Assembly: GCA_944329505.1 (NCBI GenBank)
Contig: CALVIJ010000023.1
Location: forward strand, 1 to 10,920
DNA: 10,920 nt
Direction of reading: 5' to 3'
Source of the DNA: an uncultured Bacilli bacterium
GTDB lineage: Bacteria > Bacillota_I > Bacilli_A > RF39 > UBA660
The stretch's first letter is position 1; each line of letters starts with the position of its first letter. Below the pieces are notes generated by a model. That model ran no database searches. It was given only the letters and a program-made list of their open reading frames with translations, and had not been told where the DNA came from. Of the stretch, positions 6,065 through 10,920 are shown one piece after another. The translations under genes were made by a program, and so were the position numbers.

Positions 6065-7385
6065 TGATGATGTTGAATTATTGTTTGGCGATGATGAAGA
6101 TAATAAAGTAAATGAAGAAACTTCAAAGAAAGAAAATGCCCAAACTGAAGATTTTATTAAAGATCCTTCTTTCGATAGTGCTTTTCCAGATAAAAAAGAA
6201 ATTGATATTAATCATTTATTAAATAAATTTGAAGAGGAAACGAATGAGTATGACGATAATTTATCTGAAGAAGATAATTTAAAGGAAAATAAAGAGATAG
6301 AAGAAAAGCAAGAAGATAATAAGAACAATGATAATGATAAAAAGAAAAAAGACCGAAAGATGAAATTATGGCAAAAAGTAGTCGTTATTTTAATTTGTTT
6401 AGGATTGATATGTGGTTCTGGTCTTGCATTTTTACTTTATGGTCCTTATTCAAATTTTAGAAATTGGCTCATTACTACAGCGATGACAACAATGAATCAT
6501 AAGTATTTGGCAACTTGGTTTTATGATGATGATACAATTAACGATGTTATGCAACAAAATTATGTAGATGAGATAGATCAAGAAACTGATTTGAATGCTA
6601 TAAGTTTTGTCGATTATAGTAATTCTAAAGTGATGTATAAAAATAAATATGAAAAAGAGATTTTAACGCATGAAGAAGGTGCAACTTACAAATTAATAAA
6701 TATTAATGAAGATGGCATGAGAGGTTATTTAGTGGCAGTTTATGATCCATCTAAAGTTAAGGTGGCGACAGCTACTAATATGAGTAGTAGTGGTGAGATG
6801 CTTACGACGATTGCTAAAAAGAACAATGCCGTTGTAGCTATGAATGCTAGTGGATTTTTCGATCCTGGTTATGTTGGAAATGGTGGAAAGCCACATGGTG
6901 CTGTTATAAAGGATGGTAAGTTAATAAGTAATTTATCTAGATCTAATGTTGGTGGTGGAATTATTGGTTTTACTAACGATAATAAACTTATCATGGGAAA
7001 AATGACGGCTGAAGAGGCTTTAGCTAAAAGTGTTCGTGATGCAGTAGAATTTGGGCCATTTTTAGTAGTTAATGGAGAACCATCATTTATTAAAGGTAAT
7101 GGTGGCTGGGGAACAGCTCCAAGAAGTGCGATTGGTCAAAGACAAGATGGGATTGTTTTGTTCTTAGTTATGGATGGTCGTGATTATATTAACGGTATTG
7201 ATGGTGTTGGTATGGTAGAACTTACAGAGATTATGATGCGCTATGGCGCTTATAATGCAGCTAATTTAGATGGTGGAACTTCATGTGGATTAGTTATTAA
7301 TGGAGAGCTTACAAATAAACCTGTAAATGGTAGTGGAAAGAAAACAACTAGAGCGATTCCTAATGCTTGGATAGTAACTGAATAA
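6057..7385 (+). CDS. Membrane-anchored phosphodiester glycosidase (NAGPA domain) protein
   Basis: The protein has 442 residues from the preferred start (444 if the ATG at 6051 is used). Residues 1-103 are a highly charged, low-complexity cytoplasmic tail rich in D, E, N and K. One membrane helix follows (about 105-130, KVVVILICLGLICGSGLAF). The outer part ends in a NAGPA-type domain (PF09992) from about 225: MNASGFFDPGY (262-272), GPFLVVNGEPSF (333-344), APRSAIGQRQDG (354-365), NLDGGTSCGL (403-412) and the closing RAIPNAW (432-438). This family cleaves sugar-1-phosphate phosphodiesters in the mammalian uncovering enzyme, and bacterial members are thought to act on surface polymers. The substrate here is unknown; a teichoic acid or exopolysaccharide is inference. 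It is co-transcribed with the EF-hand gene. No convincing terminator follows. Confidence 0.88.
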   Translation: MNNDDVELLFGDDEDNKVNEETSKKENAQTEDFIKDPSFDSAFPDKKEIDINHLLNKFEEETNEYDDNLSEEDNLKENKEIEEKQEDNKNNDNDKKKKDRKMKLWQKVVVILICLGLICGSGLAFLLYGPYSNFRNWLITTAMTTMNHKYLATWFYDDDTINDVMQQNYVDEIDQETDLNAISFVDYSNSKVMYKNKYEKEILTHEEGATYKLININEDGMRGYLVAVYDPSKVKVATATNMSSSGEMLTTIAKKNNAVVAMNASGFFDPGYVGNGGKPHGAVIKDGKLISNLSRSNVGGGIIGFTNDNKLIMGKMTAEEALAKSVRDAVEFGPFLVVNGEPSFIKGNGGWGTAPRSAIGQRQDGIVLFLVMDGRDYINGIDGVGMVELTEIMMRYGAYNAANLDGGTSCGLVINGELTNKPVNGSGKKTTRAIPNAWIVTE

Positions 7386-7432
7386 TTATTTTTACTCAAT
7401 AGACATATATTTACATTAGAAAATTAATTTAT

Positions 7433-7462
7433 TTAACAGTTATTTAAGCTGTTTGGTATAAT
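7433..7462 (+). promoter_or_regulatory. Extended -10 promoter of the DUF3048 gene, with a dyad in the spacer
   Basis: TTAACA (7433-7438) and TATAAT (7457-7462) are 18 bp apart, and TGG directly before the -10 makes it an extended -10 promoter. The spacer holds a 7-bp inverted repeat, AACAGTT (7435-7441) with AGCTGTT (7447-7453), one G-U pair. It lacks a T tract, so it could be an operator-like dyad or chance rather than a terminator. Confidence 0.65.
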
Positions 7463-7487
7463 GGTAATGCAAGGTGGGGGATGAATC

Positions 7488-8543
7488 GTGGCTAGAAAAC
7501 GAAAAAAAAGTAAAAAGAAATTTGGAATTATTATATTTATAATTTTAATTTTAGTAGGTTTTGGAGTTTATTATTTTTATACTCATCCAGAGGAAGCTGA
7601 AAAGTATGCGAAAAAGATTGAACCTGAGAAGAAATTACAAATTGTGGATGAGGATTCTAAATCGAGACCTATTGCCGTTATGATTAATAATAATCATGAA
7701 GCTTGGCCTCATGCCGGTCTTCAAGATGCATATATCACTTATGAGATTTTAGCTGAGGGCGGAATTACTCGTATGATGGCTTTATTTAAAGATAAAGATA
7801 CTGAGAAAATCGGTTCTGTTAGAAGTGCTAGACCTTATTATTTAGATTATGCATTAGAAAATGATGCTATTTATGTTCATTATGGTTGGAGTGACAAAGC
7901 GAGATCAGATATTAATTCGCTTGGTGTCGATAATATTAATGGACTTACGGTTTCAAGTGTTTTTTGGCGCGATAAATCACTTAATAAAGCAACTGAACAT
8001 ACAGTGTTTACTAGTATGGAAAAAATAAAAGAATATGCTAAAGAAAAAGGCTATGATCGTGATACTAATAAGGATTTACTTTTAAATTATAGTGTTGATG
8101 AAATCGATTTAAGTAAAAGAGAAGATGCGATAAAGGCCGATACGGTTTTTATGAAATATTCATATTATACTAGTACAAGTTATGAATATGACAATGAAAA
8201 TAAGGTGTATAAACGTTCAATGTCAGATACTCCACATGTTGATGCAGTAACTGGTGATCAATATACAGCTAAAAATATTATTATTACGCCTATTGCTACC
8301 CACACTTATGACTCTTATGGAAGACTTGAGTTAGATGATGTTGGCTCTGGTGAAGGTTATTATATAACTGATGGCTATGCGATTCCAATAACATGGTCAA
8401 AATCTAGTAGAAGTAGTCAGACAGTTTACAAAAATATGGATGGTGAAGAGATAAAAGTTAATGATGGAAATACATTTATTCAAATTACACCACCATCTGA
8501 ATCGGTTGAAATACAAGCAAATACAACAGAAACTAGCGAATAG
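7488..8543 (+). CDS. DUF3048 domain membrane-anchored protein (YerB-like)
   Basis: The protein has 351 residues and starts at GTG 7488. GGTGGGGG ends 7 bases upstream; the ATG at 7481 is in another frame and stops after four codons. The N-terminus is a lysine/arginine-rich tail (residues 1-11) and a membrane helix (12-31), giving an N-in orientation. Unlike Bacillus YerB, which is a lipoprotein, no lipobox is present. The two DUF3048 domains follow: RPIAVMINNNHEAWPHAGLQDA (60-81), YEILAEGGITRMMALF (85-100), IGSVRSARPYYLDYA (108-122) and HYGWSDKA (131-138) belong to the N-terminal part, and the C-terminal domain (about 240-335) ends in a thin TTETSE tail. The function of the family is not established; a cell-envelope role is assumed from location. 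Its own extended -10 promoter separates it from the glycosidase operon. Confidence 0.9.
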   Translation: MARKRKKSKKKFGIIIFIILILVGFGVYYFYTHPEEAEKYAKKIEPEKKLQIVDEDSKSRPIAVMINNNHEAWPHAGLQDAYITYEILAEGGITRMMALFKDKDTEKIGSVRSARPYYLDYALENDAIYVHYGWSDKARSDINSLGVDNINGLTVSSVFWRDKSLNKATEHTVFTSMEKIKEYAKEKGYDRDTNKDLLLNYSVDEIDLSKREDAIKADTVFMKYSYYTSTSYEYDNENKVYKRSMSDTPHVDAVTGDQYTAKNIIITPIATHTYDSYGRLELDDVGSGEGYYITDGYAIPITWSKSSRSSQTVYKNMDGEEIKVNDGNTFIQITPPSESVEIQANTTETSE

Positions 8544-8551
8544 ACGTCAAT

Positions 8552-8580
8552 TTGTAATTTGTTTATAAATATGGTATAAT
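8552..8580 (+). promoter_or_regulatory. Extended -10 promoter of the HD-domain gene
   Basis: TTGTAA (8552-8557) and TATAAT (8575-8580) are 17 bp apart, with TGG just before the -10. The -35 begins 9 bases after the DUF3048 stop codon, and I see no terminator between the two genes. Confidence 0.75.
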
Positions 8581-8607
8581 GTTCGCGTGACTTTGAGGTG
8601 AATTACA

Positions 8608-9114
8608 ATGAGTAGTCATAAGAAAGACTTACAATATATGAGTATAGTTAATAATATTTTAGATAATGATGAGTTTTTAAAAATTAAACAGATAGAACAT
8701 CATGGAATAAGTAGATATGATCATTCTATAAAAGTATCTTATTATTCTTATAAGATTGCGAAAGCATTACATCTAGATTATGAGCAAACTGCAGTTGGTG
8801 GATTGCTTCATGACTTCTTCTTGAGTCCAGAAGATAGAACTCAAAAGGATCGTATGAAATCTGTATTTACACATCCAAAGCATGCAGTTGAAATGGCTAA
8901 ATCGCAATTTGAACTTACTAAAAAAGAAGAGGATATGATTAGATCACACATGTTTCCAATTAATTTATCTGTTCCGAAGTATGCGGAAAGCTGGATAGTT
9001 AGTATGGTTGATAAGTGTGTGGCTACTAATGAGTTTGCAGTTAAGTTTAGATTTAGACTTAAATACGCATATAATTTATTCTTATTATTTGCAATTAGTA
9101 TTATGAAAATTTAA
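8608..9114 (+). CDS. HD-domain phosphohydrolase-like protein
   Basis: The protein has 168 residues. It carries an HD-superfamily metal-binding fold: H39 (RYDHSIKVS), H68-D69 (GGLLHDFFL), candidate additional histidines H89/H92 (FTHPKHAVE) and H114 (IRSHMFP), and D135 (VSMVDKCVAT). Such proteins usually hydrolyse phosphate esters of nucleotides or related compounds; the substrate cannot be told from sequence. The C-terminus after residue 140 is short, basic and hydrophobic (KFRFRLKYAYNLFLLFAISI), possibly a membrane-associating or packing helix. No signal peptide is present. GAGGTG at 8595-8600 supports the ATG. The gene stands alone with its own promoter and a terminator directly after the stop codon. 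Confidence 0.85.
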   Translation: MSSHKKDLQYMSIVNNILDNDEFLKIKQIEHHGISRYDHSIKVSYYSYKIAKALHLDYEQTAVGGLLHDFFLSPEDRTQKDRMKSVFTHPKHAVEMAKSQFELTKKEEDMIRSHMFPINLSVPKYAESWIVSMVDKCVATNEFAVKFRFRLKYAYNLFLLFAISIMKI

Positions 9115-9115
9115 T

Positions 9116-9142
9116 AGGGTCTTTATAAATGACTCTTTTTTT
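9116..9142 (+). terminator. Terminator of the HD-domain gene
   Basis: A 6-bp stem, AGGGTC (9116-9121) with GACTCT (9131-9136, one G-U pair), around a 9-nt loop is followed by a T tract. It begins one base after the stop codon. Confidence 0.7.
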
Positions 9143-9150
9143 GTTATAAT
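9122..9150 (+). promoter_or_regulatory. Probable tRNA promoter
   Basis: TATAAT (9145-9150) lies 10 bases before the tRNA 5' end. The only -35-like sequence at 17 bp is TTTATA (9122-9127), a partial match inside the loop of the preceding terminator. The -10 is convincing and the -35 weak. Confidence 0.5.
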
Positions 9151-9159
9151 TATTTTGAT

Positions 9160-9236
9160 GTCTTTGTAGCTCAGTTGGATAGAGCAACCGCCTCCTAAGC
9201 GGTAGGTCGGCAGTTCGAATCTGCCCAAGGACGCCA
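9160..9236 (+). tRNA. tRNA-Arg, anticodon CCU
   Basis: The cloverleaf folds completely. The acceptor GTCTTTG (9160-9166) pairs with CAAGGAC (9226-9232), one G-U pair. The D stem is GCTC/GAGC, the anticodon stem ACCGC/GCGGT, the variable loop AGGTC, and the T stem GGCAG/CTGCC with loop TTCGAAT. The anticodon loop CTCCTAA (9192-9198) gives anticodon CCU, reading AGG (arginine). The discriminator is G, and CCA is encoded (9234-9236). It is a single-gene unit with a terminator just after. Confidence 0.97.
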
Positions 9237-9247
9237 TTTTATATATT

Positions 9248-9274
9248 AAACTGGTTTTTAAAATCAGTTTTTTT
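9248..9274 (+). terminator. Terminator of the tRNA-Arg gene
   Basis: A 10-bp stem (9248-9257 with 9261-9270, one G-U pair) with a 3-nt loop is followed by four T residues. It begins 12 bases after the encoded CCA. Confidence 0.75.
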
Positions 9275-9282
9275 ATTATAAT
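9255..9282 (+). promoter_or_regulatory. Possible promoter of the Rieske/FAD gene
   Basis: TATAAT (9277-9282) is a good -10, but the -35 position holds only TTTTTA (9255-9260, 16-bp spacer), inside the tRNA terminator hairpin. A second -10-like GATAAT (9301-9306) would give a near-leaderless transcript. Read-through from the tRNA is also possible. Confidence 0.35.
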
Positions 9283-9319
9283 TTTTTTTAAATAGCTCAT
9301 GATAATATTGGTGATAAAA

Positions 9320-10705
9320 ATGAAAGCAAAATCAATTTGGCAGGACAATTTGAGCTTTGATGGAATCCAGCTTGATCAAAATATTGATGTGGATGTATTA
9401 ATTATTGGTGGAGGAATGACTGGTCTTAGTACAGCTTATCATTTAAGAGATTCTAATTTAAAAGTAGCTTTAATTGATAGTAATTTTATTTTAGAGTCAG
9501 TAACAACTAAGTCGACAGGAAAAATTACTTTTTTACAAGATATATTAATGAATATCGATGATGATTATTTAGATGAATATGTTCAAAGTGAGATTTTGGC
9601 CTCTAATTTGTTAGAGGAAATTATTAATACAAATAATATTGATTGTGACTATATGAAAGTTAAACATCGTTTGTTTTCTAATGAAAATGTTTATAAATTA
9701 GAAAAGTTGTATAATAAGTTAAAAAAATATGGAGTAGTATTTGAAGATAATTATATAGAAGCTGTAAGTGCGGTATTTAATCCGGGTAAGTATTTATATG
9801 GATTAAAGGAATGCTGTAAAGGTGTTAGTATTTATGAAAATACTAGGGCTTATGAAATTTTAAAAGATGGTGAGAATTTTATAGTTAAGACAAGTGGTGG
9901 TGATATTAGATGTATAGATGTTGTGCTGGCAACACATTATATTTCTTTTTTAAAACCATTCTTTTTACCAATGAGATCTTATTTAGAAAAGTCTTATTTG
10001 TGTGCGGTTAAAACTGATAAAATAAAGGATATTTGCGGGATATCAATAGATGATGAAGTTATTTCATACAGGTATTATAAAGATTACTATATTTATTTAT
10101 CAGAGTGCAAGAGTACTAGTAATTTAAATTCAGATGAGTCTTTTGAAAAAATAGTTAAAAAATTTGATGATGTTAGTTATGTATGGTCTAATAAGGATAT
10201 TATGACAGTTGATAGTATGCCTTATATAGGTGAGATTATTCCTCATGTTTTTTGTGGTACTGGTTATAATACTTGGGGTATGACTAATGGTACTTTAGCT
10301 GGTAAAATTATTAGTGATCTGATTTTAAAGACTAAAAATGATTATGAATTTTTAAATTTTAATAGGATGATTAATATTAAGAATTATATTAGATTTCCAA
10401 TGGTTATAAATAATACTTTAGCTTCTTTTTTTAAGACTAAGGTGATTAAACCTACAGAAAAAGATGTTTTTTATAAAGTGATTGACGGTAATAGTGTAGC
10501 TATCTATAATGACGGTAATAGTGTCCATGCGGTTTATAATAAATGTCCGCATTTAAAGTGTGGAGTTGTTTTTAATAAAACAGAGCAGATTTGGGAATGT
10601 CCTTGTCATGGTTCAAAATTTGATATTGATGGGAACTGTATAGAAGGTCCAAGTAATTTTGATATCAAATATAAAGGAAGTTTAGATGATATGTTAAAAA
10701 AATGA
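9320..10705 (+). CDS. FAD-dependent oxidoreductase with C-terminal Rieske [2Fe-2S] domain (YhfW-like)
   Basis: The protein has 461 residues from ATG 9320, which follows GGTGAT at normal spacing; an upstream ATG at 9299 would add MIILVIK and has no RBS. Residues 25-55 are the dinucleotide-binding beta-alpha-beta unit of the DAO/glycine oxidase family, G30-G-G32-M-T-G35 with D53 at the end of strand two. A second FAD contact region is CGTGYNTWGMTNG before the linker. The Rieske domain fills about 375-461, with cluster ligands C409-x-H411 and C427-x-x-H430 separated by 15 residues. Two additional cysteines, C414 and C429, sit where high-potential (bc1-type) Rieske proteins have a disulfide. The architecture matches Bacillus YhfW, whose substrate is not known. 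It has no export signal, so it is expected in the cytoplasm. It ends in TGA, a true stop in this window. Confidence 0.9.
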   Translation: MKAKSIWQDNLSFDGIQLDQNIDVDVLIIGGGMTGLSTAYHLRDSNLKVALIDSNFILESVTTKSTGKITFLQDILMNIDDDYLDEYVQSEILASNLLEEIINTNNIDCDYMKVKHRLFSNENVYKLEKLYNKLKKYGVVFEDNYIEAVSAVFNPGKYLYGLKECCKGVSIYENTRAYEILKDGENFIVKTSGGDIRCIDVVLATHYISFLKPFFLPMRSYLEKSYLCAVKTDKIKDICGISIDDEVISYRYYKDYYIYLSECKSTSNLNSDESFEKIVKKFDDVSYVWSNKDIMTVDSMPYIGEIIPHVFCGTGYNTWGMTNGTLAGKIISDLILKTKNDYEFLNFNRMINIKNYIRFPMVINNTLASFFKTKVIKPTEKDVFYKVIDGNSVAIYNDGNSVHAVYNKCPHLKCGVVFNKTEQIWECPCHGSKFDIDGNCIEGPSNFDIKYKGSLDDMLKK

Positions 10706-10711
10706 TATAAT
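10682..10711 (+). promoter_or_regulatory. Extended -10 promoter of the pentapeptide-repeat gene
   Basis: TATAAT (10706-10711) is preceded by TGA, so the stop codon of the Rieske/FAD gene supplies the TG of an extended -10. TTAGAT (10682-10687) is a poor -35 at 18 bp. Co-transcription with the upstream gene is an alternative, as no terminator lies between. Confidence 0.5.
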
Positions 10712-10734
10712 TATTTTAAGAAAGAGGTATATAC

Positions 10735-10920
10735 ATGCTTAAAATGATTAATCTTGAAAAATCTTTTTTGAAAGATGATTTAGAAGAAGAGACTATTAAA
10801 AACTTTATTTTTGAAAGTGAACAGGATAATATTATTCTTAAAAATGTTACTTTTGAAAACTGCATTTTTAAAGATGTGAATTTTAGTAATATTGAATTTA
10901 ATGGTGTTGATTTTGTTAAT
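10735..10920 (+). CDS. Pentapeptide-repeat protein, N-terminal part (cut by right edge)
   Basis: A frame open to the window end gives 62 codons. It starts at ATG 10735, six bases after AAAGAGGT. After about 35 residues without repeats (MLKMINLEKSFLKDDLEEE...), the sequence falls into a five-residue rhythm with a central phenylalanine: VTFEN, CIFKD, VNFSN, IEFNG, VDFVN. This is the right-handed quadrilateral beta-helix pattern of pentapeptide-repeat proteins, in the phenylalanine-centred form common to Qnr-like and McbG-like proteins. Some members mimic DNA and protect gyrase; most have unknown roles, and nothing here allows a choice. The gene lies 29 bases after the Rieske/FAD stop. The rest of the protein is outside the window. 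Confidence 0.82.
   Translation, partial: MLKMINLEKSFLKDDLEEETIKNFIFESEQDNIILKNVTFENCIFKDVNFSNIEFNGVDFVN

Noticed and set aside
9160..9236. tRNA-Arg as an integration site for a mobile element
   Set aside because: No repeat of the tRNA 3' end, integrase or foreign-looking composition is seen in the flanking sequence inside the window.
9085..9348. Minus-strand frame of 87 codons containing the phrase GRFELPTYRLGGGCS
   Set aside because: It is the antisense of the tRNA-Arg gene. This phrase is a well-known false translation of tRNA complements, and no ribosome site or promoter supports it.
10703..10705. TGA read as tryptophan (Mycoplasma code)
   Set aside because: Tryptophan codons in the genes are TGG, the Rieske domain ends naturally at this TGA, and read-through would run into a new gene with its own ribosome site.

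Overview
The window reads as chromosomal DNA from a low-GC, Gram-positive-type bacterium. It is very A+T rich, has strong AGGAGG-like ribosome binding sites and TTGACA/TATAAT promoters, and most genes have close counterparts in Bacillota (YmfF/YmfH, YvyE/YigZ, UvrC, YerB-type DUF3048, YhfW-type Rieske oxidoreductase). Tryptophan is encoded by TGG throughout, and one gene ends cleanly at TGA, so the code is the standard bacterial one rather than the Mycoplasma code. A gut-type uncultured Bacilli relative (for example the RF39/Erysipelotrichales neighbourhood) would fit, but that placement is inference.

Layout. Positions 1-2235 (+) hold a two-gene M16 peptidase operon; the first gene is cut by the left edge. 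It meets head-on a minus-strand YigZ/IMPACT gene (2224-2808). The two stop codons overlap and both lie inside one bidirectional terminator. Upstream of yigZ on the same strand is a small exported protein with a twin-arginine-like signal (2860-3327). It has a consensus promoter that is divergent from the promoter of uvrC (3447-5213, +). After the uvrC terminator comes an envelope block on the + strand. It contains a membrane-anchored protein with a C-terminal EF-hand-like loop (5483-6064), overlapped by a membrane-anchored phosphodiester glycosidase (6057-7385). A DUF3048 membrane-anchored protein follows with its own promoter (7488-8543). Then come an HD-domain phosphohydrolase-like protein (8608-9114), a tRNA-Arg(CCU) (9160-9236), an FAD oxidoreductase fused to a Rieske domain (9320-10705), and the start of a pentapeptide-repeat protein cut by the right edge (10735 onward).

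How the genes fit together. The M16 pair shows complementary half-sites: the zinc motif is in the second protein and the R/Y substrate motif in the first. The 5483-8543 block looks devoted to the cell surface: each of its three products is a single-pass N-in protein with an extracellular domain. The rest are housekeeping genes with no evident shared pathway.

The genome is tightly packed. At several junctions the terminator of one gene overlaps the coding end of that gene or the -35 region of the next promoter. I see no CRISPR array, insertion sequence, phage gene or obvious defence system. Intergenic gaps are all under 300 bases; the longest, 5214-5482, holds the uvrC terminator, about 150 bases of AT-rich DNA with no recognisable feature, and the promoter of the EF-hand gene. 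The least explained items are the Tat-like protein, the EF-hand-type anchored protein and its pairing with the phosphodiester glycosidase, and the Rieske/FAD fusion.
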